Shown here piece after piece: positions 19,357 through 28,611 of a stretch of 64,000 nucleotides of DNA. Every line of letters starts with the position of its first letter. Within the stretch, counting starts at the first letter, position 1. Origin of the DNA: BOG-224 sp963783505 (GTDB lineage Bacteria; Acidobacteriota; Terriglobia; Bryobacterales; Bryobacteraceae); assembly GCA_963783505.1 (NCBI GenBank), contig CAWAOP010000025.1, positions 62,001 through 126,000 on the forward strand. Reading direction: 5' to 3'. The position numbers and the translations under genes are program-made. The notes below the pieces were generated by a model. That model ran no database searches, was not told the origin of the DNA, and saw only the letters and a list, made by a program, of their open reading frames with translations.

Positions 19357-20391
19357 ATGTTGAAAGGCTTTTTTATGGCCAAGGCGATTGGACTTCTGGC
19401 CATCCTGATGCTCCCCTTATCCAGCTTCGCGGCAACGGGAGGCGGATGCTGGCTGCGCGATGCGGCTGCTCCGACGACTACCAATATTTTCGCTCTGTGC
19501 CAGCAAGGAGTCATTTACATCAGCTCGGATGGCGGCGCCAAGTGGGATCTGCTCGATACGGGCGCGAAGTCGTTCTTGAGGACGATCGTTTTCACGAATG
19601 CTTCGCATGGGATCGTGGCTGGGGACGCTGGGACCGTCATGACGTCCGAGGACAGCGGCAAGACCTGGCAACTGCACGAATCGAAAACGAAAGAGAATCT
19701 GCTGGCGGTCACGGCCGTAGGGAGCGATGCGTGGGCCAGCGGCTTTGATGGCGCCATCGTGCATTCCTCCGATGGCGGGCGAAGCTGGGAAACCCAGAAC
19801 AGCACCACCACGCTGGCGCTGGAAGATATCTATTTCATTGACAAGGATCACGGCTGGGCAGCAGGCTGGTCCGGAACCATCCTCCGCACGGTCGATGGCG
19901 GAAAGAAATGGCAGCCGGTGGTCTCGAAGGCGCAGTGGTCCTTGACGGCGTTGTACTTCAAAGACGCCAGCAATGGATGGGCCGTGGGTTTCTCCGGACA
20001 ACTACTGCGAACGAAGGATGGCGGCGTAAGCTGGGATGTCATGCCGCCGCCCAGCACCGCATGGCTGAAGGACGTCGCGGTGGACTCCGCGAATCGAATC
20101 TGGATCGCCTCGGATGACGCGCTGTTAGTGAGCGAAGACCAGGGAGCCCACTGGAAATCCGTGCAGGCCGCCAAGCAGGCCTTCTTAAAGAAGTTCGTCC
20201 CGGTCGGCAACTCTCTGTGGGCCGTCGGACAACTCGCCCTGCTGCGTCAAGTGGGTACGGATTGGAAGCAGGTGGACTCGCTGCAGGTGCTCTCCAGCTC
20301 CGATTCGAAAGCCCTTCTGGCCCGGCAGGACATCGCGACGCAGTCTCAGCAGAACACGGCGCCGAAAACGCAGACCGCTCCGAAGAAGTAG
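19357..20391 (+). CDS. YCF48/BNR-repeat beta-propeller protein, exported
   Basis: A 344-residue secreted propeller protein. A signal peptide (MAKAIGLLAILMLPLSSFAA after MLKGFF) is followed by about six repeats of the pattern GWAAGWSGTILRTVDGGKKW, which marks YCF48/photosystem-II-assembly-like and sialidase BNR blades. The role in non-photosynthetic bacteria is unknown. ATG 19357 is chosen because AAGGAG precedes it by 6 bases; the open frame begins earlier at 19234 but that part is not signal-like. The C-terminal tail is Gln/Thr/Lys-rich. Confidence 0.8.
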   Translation: MLKGFFMAKAIGLLAILMLPLSSFAATGGGCWLRDAAAPTTTNIFALCQQGVIYISSDGGAKWDLLDTGAKSFLRTIVFTNASHGIVAGDAGTVMTSEDSGKTWQLHESKTKENLLAVTAVGSDAWASGFDGAIVHSSDGGRSWETQNSTTTLALEDIYFIDKDHGWAAGWSGTILRTVDGGKKWQPVVSKAQWSLTALYFKDASNGWAVGFSGQLLRTKDGGVSWDVMPPPSTAWLKDVAVDSANRIWIASDDALLVSEDQGAHWKSVQAAKQAFLKKFVPVGNSLWAVGQLALLRQVGTDWKQVDSLQVLSSSDSKALLARQDIATQSQQNTAPKTQTAPKK

Positions 20392-20478
20392 CGCCTTCCG
20401 GGCGCACGGCTTGCTGAGATCGAATGTCCGGACGGCGGGCGCTCGGCGCGTATTCGTCCGGAGATGGAGGATCCCGGC

Positions 20479-21831
20479 ATGGAGCCGTTTCGTTATCACG
20501 TTTTCATTTGCGGCCAGCAGAAGCCCGGCGGAGCGCCTTGTTGCGCTTCGCGCGGCTCCGCCGAAGTAATCGAGGCTCTGCGCCGGGAGATTGCGGCCCG
20601 CGGCCTCGAAGACGAAGTCCAAATCACCGTTTGCGGCTCGCTCGGCCTGTGCGACAGCGGGCCGAACATGGTGGTCTATCCCGAGGGCATCTGGTACTCC
20701 GGGTTGGGTCCGGAGGATATTCCCGTCCTTGTCCGAACGCACTTCATTGAAAACTCCGCGCTGGAAGGGCTTGCGCGCACGGACCCCGCGGAACTTCGGG
20801 CCGAGATTCTGGCGAACCGCGAAAAGCACCTGGCCGCGATGCGCGCCAAGGATGCTTCCGGAGCGCTGCCCGACGAACTCAACGAACGCATCCGCGCGTT
20901 TCAGGAAAGCCGGGCGATTCTGACCGCGCTGGAACTGGACTTGTTCACCGCGGTCGGCGAAGGAGCCGCATCGCCTGATATCGCCGTTCGTCTTGGGACG
21001 GATGCGCGAGCTACCGAGACGCTCTTGAACGCCATCGCCGCGATCGGTCTGATCGTCAAGCAAGACGGCGTGTTCCGTAATACGCCCGTGGCGGCGCGCT
21101 ACCTCACGGGCGCCTCGCCATCCAGCGCGCGCCCGGCGCTGATGCACATCGCGCACCTTTGGGCGCGTTGGTCCACGCTGACCGAATGCGTACGGGCAGG
21201 CACGGCGGTTGCGGCGCGGGATGCCGGAGAAGAGGAGTGGACCGAGGCGTTCATCGCCGCTATGCACCGGAACGCCTCGGAGCGCGCCTCCGCCGTAGTG
21301 CGCGCGGTGGGTACGGCAGGCGTGCGCCGATTGCTGGACGTTGGAGGCGGATCGGGCGCGTATTCCATCGCTTTCGCGAAGGACAGGCACGCGCTTTCGG
21401 CGGACATTCTCGACCGGCCCGAGGTGCTTTCCATCGCCCAGCGTCACGTGGCCGAAGCCGGGCTCGCAAGCCGGATCCACTTTCGCGCCGGGGATCTCCG
21501 CTCGGATGACCTGGGTGAGGGCTACGACCTTGTGTTCCTCTCCGCCATCTGCCACATGCTCGGCGAGGACGAGAACCGCGATCTGTTGCGCCGCTGCCGT
21601 CAGGCGCTTGCTCCCGGCGGACGCATAGCCATCCAGGATTTCATCCTGGAGCCGGATAAAACCGCTCCCAAACATGCCGCCCTGTTCGCGCTCAACATGC
21701 TGGTCGGCACGCAGGCCGGCAGTTCCTACAGCGAGCCTGAATACATGGCATGGCTGGAGGAAGCGGGCTTCCGCGACATTCGCCGCCTGCATTTGCCCGG
21801 ATCCGCCGGCGTGATCGTGGCCGCGCGTTGA
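20479..21831 (+). CDS. Thioredoxin-like [2Fe-2S] ferredoxin fused to SAM-dependent O-methyltransferase
   Basis: A 450-residue fusion. Residues 1-95 are a thioredoxin-fold [2Fe-2S] ferredoxin domain: FICGQQKPGGAPCC supplies the first pair of cysteines and VCGSLGLCDSGPNMVVYPEG the second region, though the usual C-x3-C is written as C-x5-C here with Ser in the normal third position. Residues 140-450 are a plant-type O-methyltransferase: a winged-helix dimerisation domain (AILTALELDLFTAVGEG) and a Rossmann domain with the SAM motif LLDVGGGSGAYSIAFA and post-motifs RLHLP. Start ATG 20479 follows GGAGG by 8 bases; ATG 20464 is an alternative. Substrate unknown; an electron-transfer or cluster-sensing role for the N-terminal domain is inference. 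Confidence 0.85.
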   Translation: MEPFRYHVFICGQQKPGGAPCCASRGSAEVIEALRREIAARGLEDEVQITVCGSLGLCDSGPNMVVYPEGIWYSGLGPEDIPVLVRTHFIENSALEGLARTDPAELRAEILANREKHLAAMRAKDASGALPDELNERIRAFQESRAILTALELDLFTAVGEGAASPDIAVRLGTDARATETLLNAIAAIGLIVKQDGVFRNTPVAARYLTGASPSSARPALMHIAHLWARWSTLTECVRAGTAVAARDAGEEEWTEAFIAAMHRNASERASAVVRAVGTAGVRRLLDVGGGSGAYSIAFAKDRHALSADILDRPEVLSIAQRHVAEAGLASRIHFRAGDLRSDDLGEGYDLVFLSAICHMLGEDENRDLLRRCRQALAPGGRIAIQDFILEPDKTAPKHAALFALNMLVGTQAGSSYSEPEYMAWLEEAGFRDIRRLHLPGSAGVIVAAR

Positions 21832-21887
21832 ACGCCTTATCTTCCGCCTTGTCGGATTGGACTGCAGGCTGTTACTCCTGACTATAT

Positions 21888-22718
21888 ATGAGAGCAAGCA
21901 CAAGGAAGTGGGCAGGCGCCGGTATCGCGCTGATCCTGGCGGCTGGAGCCGCGGCGTTTGCGTTCTTCGCGGGAGCCCGATACGGCAGGGTCTACGAGAC
22001 GTACCGTTTCGATTACGCGGCGAATGACCGGGAAGCGACGCGCGCCGCGCTGCTCAACCTGATCGGGCGCGACAAGACCTACAGCCAGTTCGGCCAGGAC
22101 CTATGGGTCACGCACGGCGTCCTGCCAGGAAAACGAGATGGCTATTACGTGGATGTGGGTTCGGCCGACGGCGTGGAAATCTCGAATACCAAACTCCTGG
22201 ACGATATGGGTTGGAAGGGAATCTGCATCGACCCGTTTCCCCGCAACATGAGCAGCCGCACTTGCCAGGTTGTCAGCCAGCCGGTATTCAGCGAGAGCGG
22301 CAAGCATGTTCAGTTTCGCAAGGCCGGAGACCTCGGCGGGATCGAGCAGGATCTGAATCGGCACAAGGAGCAAATCTCGCAGTATCCCGAGGTTGAGTTT
22401 GTAACCGCGACCTTGGACGAGATACTGGCCAAGGCCCACGCGCCCAAATGGATCGACTTTATGAGCATGGACGTGGAAGGCGCCGAGTATGACGCTCTGC
22501 GCGGCCTCTCGTTCGATCGCTACCAGATAGGCAGCCTCGCCATCGAGCACAACTTCGAGCCGGCAAAGCGCGAAGCCATCCACAAGCTTCTGGCTTCGAA
22601 GGGCTACGTGCTGGTGCGCTCCTGGTCCGTGGACGATTGGTACGTCCACCGCAATCTGTCGGGGCCGTATAAAGACTACATCAGTTTCTGCCCGACGCTG
22701 ACGGATTGCTCGTATTAG
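21888..22718 (+). CDS. FkbM family methyltransferase, membrane-anchored
   Basis: A 276-residue protein with an N-terminal membrane anchor (AGAGIALILAAGAAAFAFFAG) followed by an FkbM-type SAM methyltransferase. The motifs are SQFGQDLWV, GYYVDVGSADGVEISNT (SAM binding), GWKGICIDPFP and the C-terminal FMSMDVEGAEYDALRG. FkbM proteins methylate hydroxyls of sugars or polyketides. The single helix would hold the domain on the inner membrane. It follows the ferredoxin-methyltransferase gene at 56 bases on the same strand, so a shared operon is possible. Confidence 0.85.
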   Translation: MRASTRKWAGAGIALILAAGAAAFAFFAGARYGRVYETYRFDYAANDREATRAALLNLIGRDKTYSQFGQDLWVTHGVLPGKRDGYYVDVGSADGVEISNTKLLDDMGWKGICIDPFPRNMSSRTCQVVSQPVFSESGKHVQFRKAGDLGGIEQDLNRHKEQISQYPEVEFVTATLDEILAKAHAPKWIDFMSMDVEGAEYDALRGLSFDRYQIGSLAIEHNFEPAKREAIHKLLASKGYVLVRSWSVDDWYVHRNLSGPYKDYISFCPTLTDCSY

Positions 22719-22948
22719 CCTCCCCAGAAGCCTCCGGCTCTGCACGCCGGCGCGCCGGGATACGCTTCTTTCCGTGCCGCGACGGGGTGCCCTCTGGGCC
22801 AGAAGCGGTGAGCCGGAGCCCGAAGATACCGCGGACCTCTCCGCCCCGGCGCAAACCCCGGACCAGGCCCGCAGTGATGGGCGGAGGGGCTTGTAGAACG
22901 ATTCCCGCCCGGCTAACCGCTCGACTTCTTCCGTCTGCGCGAGCTTTC

Positions 22949-22960
22949 TAGCATATGCTA
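22949..22960. promoter_or_regulatory. Palindromic operator of the BrnT-like/CopG-like module
   Basis: A perfect 12-base palindrome, TAGCATATGCTA, lies 14 bases before the toxin gene and overlaps the -10-like TATGCT. It is the obvious candidate site for the module's ribbon-helix-helix antitoxin. Confidence 0.5.
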
Positions 22961-22973
22961 TACATGAGAAGAA

Positions 22974-23222
22974 GTGGTGGCCTTCGTCGAGAGCGCATTC
23001 AAGCATGGCTACGGAGAAGGCGATTTTTTTGAAATGCTGGAAGGGGGACCGGTCAAGCTGCGGTCGCGGCGGGGGCTGGAGAACGTCTATGAATTATTCG
23101 GGAGGAACTACGCCGGCGAATACCTTCATGCCGCCTATCGCCGCGAAGCGAACAGGGAAGTAGTCTTCCACATCCGTGCTATGAGCGCCCGCGAGAAACG
23201 CAGATTCCGGAAAAGCCAATGA
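22974..23222 (+). CDS. BrnT-like toxin of a type II module
   Basis: An 82-residue protein, start GTG 22974 or the next GTG. The C-terminal REVVFHIRAMSAREKRRFRK resembles the BrnT/RelE-like end (RxMSxxERR), and the middle GLENVYELFGRNYAGEYLHAAYRR is compact alpha/beta. Its stop overlaps the next gene's ATG by 4 bases, and that gene is a CopG-type antitoxin. A toxin-first order is typical of BrnTA. Family assignment rests on the C-terminal motif and the partner; expected ribonuclease activity is by analogy. Confidence 0.65.
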   Translation: MVAFVESAFKHGYGEGDFFEMLEGGPVKLRSRRGLENVYELFGRNYAGEYLHAAYRREANREVVFHIRAMSAREKRRFRKSQ

Positions 23223-23551
23223 AGACTGGAAAGGCTAAGAAGATCCCCGCCAGGATCAGGCTGCCTCGCAAAGGGGCGGATTACGCCGAGCTTTCGGCCT
23301 TTTTCGACCGGCACGACGGGGTCGAATTGGTGGATCGGGGTGTCATGGAAGTCGATTCCGACCGCGCGGATCTGGAGCGCATGCTGCTTGAGTATTGGAG
23401 GCAGCCCAACACCGATCAGGTGAACATCCGAATCCCGTCCCTGGCTAAGCGCATGATCGAGAGACTCGCCATGCGTAAGACCCTCGAAGTTTCGACGCTG
23501 GTAAGGATGTGGGTAATTGACGCCATGCGCCGGGAAGCGGCGCAGCCGTAA
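23219..23551 (+). CDS. CopG-type antitoxin (BrnA-like role)
   Basis: A 110-residue protein whose C-terminal half is a ribbon-helix-helix domain: QVNIRIPSLAKRMIERLAM then EVSTLVRMWVIDAMR, as in CopG_antitoxin proteins. The N-terminal half is Lys-rich, then acidic, and would hold the toxin. ATG overlaps the toxin stop (ATGA), so the pair is translationally coupled. It should repress from the palindrome at 22949-22960. Confidence 0.72.
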   Translation: MKTGKAKKIPARIRLPRKGADYAELSAFFDRHDGVELVDRGVMEVDSDRADLERMLLEYWRQPNTDQVNIRIPSLAKRMIERLAMRKTLEVSTLVRMWVIDAMRREAAQP

Positions 23552-23889
23552 GGGAGCCCGGACGCGGCGGGGAACGGCGCGGAGCTGGTGAGAGGCCGGC
23601 CCCATAGATGTTCCCACAGGCACCCGCTCCTTTCGGAACCGAGAGCGCCGGTTCCGCGGCCAGACGGCGCGTTTCTGACGGGACGAGGACGTCACAGGAG
23701 AGATGCCCGAGAGCGCCGTCTGGGGCCAATATCCCTGCTGTGGATTTAGTACAGACTTTCGGGGCGGCCGCGATAGGCTGTCCGGCGCTCTAACGAGCGC
23801 AATTCAGCCTCGTGGCGCCGTGTGCCCGCTTGCCGCACGAGATGTGGTCGATGGCGCGAACGTGATAGTGAAGGCGGCGAGGGCGGCCT
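23552..23889. other. Spacer without recognised genes
   Basis: No credible coding frame. A 7-base-pair hairpin CGGAACC/GGTTCCG is at 23634-23656 with a GC-rich loop and no T run. Short frames here are Pro/Arg/Ala-rich and look random. Confidence 0.6.
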
Positions 23890-24657
23890 TTATGGCTTCC
23901 AGATGGGTGTCCGGTACTTCGTAAGGTGAAGCCCCCGAATCTCCTTGCTTCCGGTCGCCGCATCCACCCACTGCATCGTTGGGAATCCACTGATTCGGGC
24001 AATTCTGCATTTTGCGTAGTAGGTCTTCCCAGCCTCCGCTTCGATCTCAACAGCCGAGAAGCCGGCTCGCTGCCAGTCCGGCAGCGAATCAGTCATGGAT
24101 GCAAGGGCAATGTTCGCTCTGCGCAGACAGGTTTTCACCGCGTCGAGAGGGTAATAATAGACCTCCGCGCCCAAAACGGTGTCGTACTTATGCGGTACGT
24201 TGGAAAACTCGCATACCGGGCTCTCCTTAACCTGCACGGCCGAAGTACCCTTCACGGGGCCCATATCGAATGCGCTAAAGGCCGTCTGGGTTTGACGCAA
24301 CTCGGCTTCGCAGCGGGCGATGTCCCCAGTCGGTGCCGTTTCCAGGCGGTCCGAGTCGAGTCCCGCGCATGAACCTGACAAGCTGACAGGAAAGCGGGCG
24401 GCAACTCGTCCCCCGGCAATCATGTCCGAAAATCCTTCTCCGCCTTGAATTAACGTCATAATTCTGAGCCTCCCCGGGGGCACTTCAAGGAATGTGTAGT
24501 CAGCATGGCCTAATATGGCCAGAAAGCCGCGGCCCAGAAAAAACTCATTCGGCGGCGCCTCACCAGGATAAATCTCGTGCCGGTACACGCAAATAATTGA
24601 TTTGCCAGCCGGCGGAGGCGGTAAGGTTGTCGAACTTTCCCGCTCCCGAGGCACCAT
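23890..24657 (-). CDS. DUF2846-like exported protein, 5' end uncertain
   Basis: A 255-residue frame. The segment KSIICVYRHEIYPGEAPPNEF then GFLAILGHADYTFLEVPPGRLRI has the pattern of DUF2846 lipoproteins (a short beta domain with GxYxxLxLxPG). The C-terminal half has WQRAGFSAVEIEAEAGKTYYAKCRIARI, a second similar strand pair. As written it starts in a Pro-rich linker with no signal peptide. In the next frame, upstream and overlapping, a signal-peptide-like sequence occurs (KTCLGLLAILPFALDHGASG), so one indel near 24620-24650 may separate the true N-terminus. Function unknown. Confidence 0.55.
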   Translation of the reverse strand: MVPRERESSTTLPPPPAGKSIICVYRHEIYPGEAPPNEFFLGRGFLAILGHADYTFLEVPPGRLRIMTLIQGGEGFSDMIAGGRVAARFPVSLSGSCAGLDSDRLETAPTGDIARCEAELRQTQTAFSAFDMGPVKGTSAVQVKESPVCEFSNVPHKYDTVLGAEVYYYPLDAVKTCLRRANIALASMTDSLPDWQRAGFSAVEIEAEAGKTYYAKCRIARISGFPTMQWVDAATGSKEIRGLHLTKYRTPIWKP

Positions 24658-25059
24658 GGTCCAGGGCGAAAGGAAGAATCGCCAAGAGCCCCAGGCAGGT
24701 CTTGGCTACCCCCGGTTTCTGATTCACGGTGAATCTCCATCGGACTGTTTCGTTCGGGATTTCCATTCTTGGCCGCCGTCTTTGGCGTCCTGTCCAAGAA
24801 GTGATCATACTCCAAACCGCGCCGCTCCGGCCCGTTACTCTCACTCCTCCATATCGAGCGACTTCGTTAGCCCAGGTCGGCACCGACCCCGGATCCACGA
24901 TATCGGCTTGGCCCACTTGGTCGTCTCAAGCCCGGGCCGTCGAAGTCGAGCTCTTGCGGGCCATATGTCCCCATCTGGGTACGATGGCCGGCGAACTCTC
25001 TACTGCGGGAGTCCCCCCCGTAAACGCCCCTCCACCGAAAACGGCCGAAGTCTTTCCGT
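24658..25059. other. Spacer, possibly holding the displaced 5' end of the DUF2846-like gene
   Basis: On the minus strand a frame from about 24770 down to 24620 reads as a basic N-terminus plus hydrophobic segment ending near an Ala/Gly cleavage site, fitting a signal peptide for the gene below it. The remainder to 25059 shows nothing I can support. Confidence 0.4.
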
Positions 25060-26301
25060 CTACCAGTGCGTCAGCGATCCGTCCGGCCGGTAGTAGATAT
25101 TGCCACGGGTGGGTTGAGTCACTTCACCGACCTGAGTCAGCGGCTTTATATCGAGAGTGACTCCCAGGCCCGGACGCTCGTTCGGATACAACTTGCCGTT
25201 CTTGAAGTCGACATACTCGGGAAGATGGTCGATCTTCTGGTTCCCGTAGTTGTACTCGAATAGCACCGCGCCGGAATAAGTCGCCAGGCAATTCACCAGC
25301 GCTGCGGTCGCTACCGGACCTGTGAAATGGGGCACGATGCCCACCGCGTGCGTATCGCACAGCGCCATCACCTTCAGCATTTCCGTGATGCCGCCGACAT
25401 TGGGAAGCGTGCAGCGATTGTAGTCGATATCGTGATTCTCCACGAGCCGGTTGAAGTCCCAACGCTGGCCCCACTCCTCGCCGGCCGCGATCGGCACGGA
25501 AGTAAGCTGGCGCAGTTTCGGTATGTCATCGAGGAAATGTTCGTCTCTCACGGGGTCTTCCACCAGGTACGGTGAATATTCTTCGATCAGCTTGCATCCG
25601 CGCAACGCGTCTTTGAACTCGAAGCGCTGATGGAAATCGACGCTCCAGTCGCCGTTGGGCCCGCAGGCTTCGCGCAGGGCCTTGGCGTCAAGGGCAAGTT
25701 GATTGACGCGCTCGCGGGCGTCAAACACGCCTCCCGCGGCGGTATCGGCCGCGCCCACGCGATAGACCCGGTAACCCGCGGCAAACGTGGCTTGGACGCG
25801 ATCCTTCAGCGTTGGCGGCGCTCCGCCGGGCGATGCGGGCGGGCGGACATTGCCCGTGTTGTAGCTCTCGCAGTAATTGCGCACCGCTCCGCCTAGCAGT
25901 TCGTGAACCGGAACGCCGAGCGCCTTGCCCTTGATATCCCACAGCGCCAGATCGAGCGCGCCGGCGGCGTCGATCTTCTCGCGGCCAGGCGGATAGAACG
26001 ACGCAATGTACATCTCCTGCCATACGGCTTCGATACGAAACGGGTCTTTTCCTATGAGCGAGCCGGCGCACTGTTCCAGAGTGTCCTTGGCGCCGCCCTC
26101 GCCAACGCCGGTGATCCCCGCGTCGGTTTCGACCGTGACGATCATGTTGCTCTGGTTGAAAAGCTGGTTCAAGTTGGACGGCTTGTAGATACGAATGCGG
26201 GTAATCTTGGCCTTCGGCAAAGCGGCGAGGGCGCGGCGCGGCCGCATCAGACCAGCGGCCGGCGCGGCTGCGAGAGATTTCAAAAAGGACCTGCGCTTCA
26301 T
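25060..26301 (-). CDS. Mandelate racemase/muconate lactonizing enzyme family protein, Tat-exported
   Basis: A 413-residue enolase-superfamily enzyme with a Tat signal (MKRRSFLKSLAAAPAAG). The capping domain precedes a TIM barrel bearing Mg ligands in WSVDFHQRF (Asp), YLVEDPVRDE (Glu) and PIAAGEEWGQRWDF (Glu). A His in GIVPHFTGPV and the KALGVPVHELLGG loop fit acid-sugar dehydratases such as galactonate or gluconate dehydratase rather than mandelate racemase. It would abstract a proton alpha to a sugar acid carboxylate. Start is set by GGAGGAG upstream of ATG 26301. Export of such an enzyme is unusual, though common in planctomycetes and acidobacteria. Confidence 0.85.
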   Translation of the reverse strand: MKRRSFLKSLAAAPAAGLMRPRRALAALPKAKITRIRIYKPSNLNQLFNQSNMIVTVETDAGITGVGEGGAKDTLEQCAGSLIGKDPFRIEAVWQEMYIASFYPPGREKIDAAGALDLALWDIKGKALGVPVHELLGGAVRNYCESYNTGNVRPPASPGGAPPTLKDRVQATFAAGYRVYRVGAADTAAGGVFDARERVNQLALDAKALREACGPNGDWSVDFHQRFEFKDALRGCKLIEEYSPYLVEDPVRDEHFLDDIPKLRQLTSVPIAAGEEWGQRWDFNRLVENHDIDYNRCTLPNVGGITEMLKVMALCDTHAVGIVPHFTGPVATAALVNCLATYSGAVLFEYNYGNQKIDHLPEYVDFKNGKLYPNERPGLGVTLDIKPLTQVGEVTQPTRGNIYYRPDGSLTHW

Positions 26302-26367
26302 CGGATCAGCTCCTCCGGGCGAGCGGGCATAGCGGGCCGTCCGCTCAACCGCGCTGTCAGTATACAC

Positions 26368-28611
26368 CTACCGGGAATACAAACGGCGGTACATATCCGC
26401 GTTACGGAGCACGGCTTGCACGTATTCGCGCGTCTCGGTGAACGGAATGGACTCCACGAACTCGGCCGGTTCGCGGTAGCTGTTCCATTGAATCCACTCC
26501 GCCGCGCGGTTGGGCCCGGCGTTATAGGCCGCCAGAGTAGGCTCGATATGTCCGCCATTATCGTCCAGCATGTGGCGGAAGATGATCGTGCCCATCTTGA
26601 GGTTGATCGCCGGCGAATACAGATCGCGATTGTAGAGCTTGTGCAAGCCCGCTTCTTTGAGATACAGCCGGCCGGTAGCGGGCAATACTTGCGCGAGCCC
26701 GTAGGCCTTGGCGTGCGAAACGGCGGTCGGATCGAACTCCGATTCCTGCCGCACCAACCCGGCGATCAGAAAGGGATCCAGATTCTGCGCGCGGGCATCC
26801 TCGGTCACGAATTCACGGTACGGGAACGGAAAGAGATACTCCCAGAACTTCCGTGGAGCCGCGTCCAAGGCGAGGTTGAGGTTATCGGGCGCCAGAGCTT
26901 TCATCCACCGCATGGCGTCGCGCGGCGAGCCCGCCCAAGACGCCGCTTCCATCCCGAGCAACGCGGCCTGGCCATCCGTCCGCGCGCCGAAGCGCAATTC
27001 CGAATCGGCGAAATCGTTCAAGCCCGCCGTTCGCAACAGGAGAGCGCGCGCAATGCGTAGCGCTGTCTCATGCGATGGCTCGGCCGGAACCGGCTGCGCC
27101 GCACGCAGATTCAGCGTAGCCAGAAAAGCGGCGGTCTTTTCCGAATGAGCGGCCGTTGAGATCTCGGCCCGCGCCAGGCGCTCGCGCGCGAGCATAGCGT
27201 AGTAGGTGTTTTGAAGCGCCTGAGTCAGTCGCTGGTAGATGGCCTTGGCGGCGGCGGCGTCCTCGTCGCGCTCCGCGGCGCGGCCCAGAAAGTAGAGCGC
27301 CGCTCCGTTGCTCCAGTGGGCCGGATATTCGCGAAGGTGGTCGCGCAGCAGCCCGGCTGCGCCGTCCGGATTCCGCATCCAGGCGTCGAACGTGACTTTC
27401 CAATGGTACAGCGCTGCGTTTGGGTCGCCGGGGAAATCCTGGCAGGCGGCTTTGAATAGCGGAACGTAGTCGTCCGGCTGATGAGCGAGCAGATACCTGT
27501 TGGCCGCCGTAATCAGCGTCTTCAGGCGCCATGACGATTTCGGATACCGGGCGCCAAGCTTCTTCAGGGCGCCCATCATGGCGTCGTCATTGCCCATTCT
27601 GCGCGCGCACTCGGCAAGGTAGTAGAGGCGCTCCGCATCCGCCTCCGACTCGGACATCACCAGGTAATCGAGATAGGGATATGCGGCGCTCGTATTGCCG
27701 GCCAGGTATTGCGCCGCGCCGATGCGTACGCGAGCCTGATCGCGCTCCAGGCCCGTAGCAGCCGTCGAGACCGCGCGGTATTCGGACCACGCCCGTATGT
27801 AATCGTGGACCTCCATGAAGCGATCGGCGCGCCGTAACTGCAACTCGGCCGAAGCGGCGGGATAAGAAGCGCCCATCTCGCCGCGCAAAGCCGAGATGCC
27901 GGCGGCGGCGCGCAGCGATGCGTCTCCCGAGATGTACCCGTAGTAGACTCGCTGATAGTACGCTGCCGCGCTCGCGCGATCCTTGGCGGCCAGGTAGCAG
28001 TCGGCCAGCGTGATATCGCCTTCCGGTTGAGGCAGGTCGCCGTAGTGCTCTCGCAACAGACTGACGGCTCCGGCTGGATTCCCGCTCAGGCTCAGCGCCC
28101 GTGCCTCCACGAGCCACGCCCGCACATCGAGCGGCGAGAGCGGCTCGGATGAGTGCGCCGGCGCGAGATCGTGCGAAACCTCGGAATAATCGTGCGCCTC
28201 AACCCGCGCCGCCGCCAGATAGTAGCCGGTGTAATCGGCGAGTTCCGGAACCTTGGCGGCCTTCAGCGCGGTAACGGCCGCGGCGAAATCCTTGCGCTCG
28301 AAAGTCGCGATGCCGAGCGCCAGATGAGCCAAGGGACCATTCGAATCCTTGGCGTGCGCTGTGGCGTACCGCTCCAGCGCGTCGCGATGCGCGGCCGAGC
28401 CGTCGCCGCGGTACGCGTGTACCAGAACTGACAAGTCCTGCGCCGGCGGCGCTGGTTGGGATTTGGGAACGGTTTTCTTGGACGCGGGTTTCGCTGGAGC
28501 CTTCTGCTGAGGCGCGCCGCCGGCGGCGCCGTGGGCAACCAGGGCTAGCGCCAGAAGCGCGCTAAGCCAGAATGCCGGGATATGCTTCGCCAAGAAGGTC
28601 CGGATCGTCAT
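26368..28611 (-). CDS. Soluble lytic murein transglycosylase (SLT domain)
   Basis: A 747-residue periplasmic enzyme that cleaves peptidoglycan glycan strands to anhydromuropeptides. A signal sequence (HIPAFWLSALLALALVAHGA) is followed by a Lys/Pro linker and about 500 residues of TPR-like helical superhelix, as in Slt70. The C-terminal lysozyme-like domain (about 610-740) has catalytic Glu in GLVRQESEFDP, then YGLAQVLPATG and TLAAYNAGPNRAAEW. I chose ATG 28611 from the signal peptide; the frame runs further upstream through the next gene. It overlaps that gene by 50 bases, suggesting coupling. Confidence 0.92.
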   Translation of the reverse strand: MTIRTFLAKHIPAFWLSALLALALVAHGAAGGAPQQKAPAKPASKKTVPKSQPAPPAQDLSVLVHAYRGDGSAAHRDALERYATAHAKDSNGPLAHLALGIATFERKDFAAAVTALKAAKVPELADYTGYYLAAARVEAHDYSEVSHDLAPAHSSEPLSPLDVRAWLVEARALSLSGNPAGAVSLLREHYGDLPQPEGDITLADCYLAAKDRASAAAYYQRVYYGYISGDASLRAAAGISALRGEMGASYPAASAELQLRRADRFMEVHDYIRAWSEYRAVSTAATGLERDQARVRIGAAQYLAGNTSAAYPYLDYLVMSESEADAERLYYLAECARRMGNDDAMMGALKKLGARYPKSSWRLKTLITAANRYLLAHQPDDYVPLFKAACQDFPGDPNAALYHWKVTFDAWMRNPDGAAGLLRDHLREYPAHWSNGAALYFLGRAAERDEDAAAAKAIYQRLTQALQNTYYAMLARERLARAEISTAAHSEKTAAFLATLNLRAAQPVPAEPSHETALRIARALLLRTAGLNDFADSELRFGARTDGQAALLGMEAASWAGSPRDAMRWMKALAPDNLNLALDAAPRKFWEYLFPFPYREFVTEDARAQNLDPFLIAGLVRQESEFDPTAVSHAKAYGLAQVLPATGRLYLKEAGLHKLYNRDLYSPAINLKMGTIIFRHMLDDNGGHIEPTLAAYNAGPNRAAEWIQWNSYREPAEFVESIPFTETREYVQAVLRNADMYRRLYSR

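Noticed and set aside
24729..25160. Plus-strand frames in the 24.7-25.1 kb spacer
   Set aside because: Low-complexity Pro/Ser/Arg translations without ribosome binding sites or recognisable motifs.
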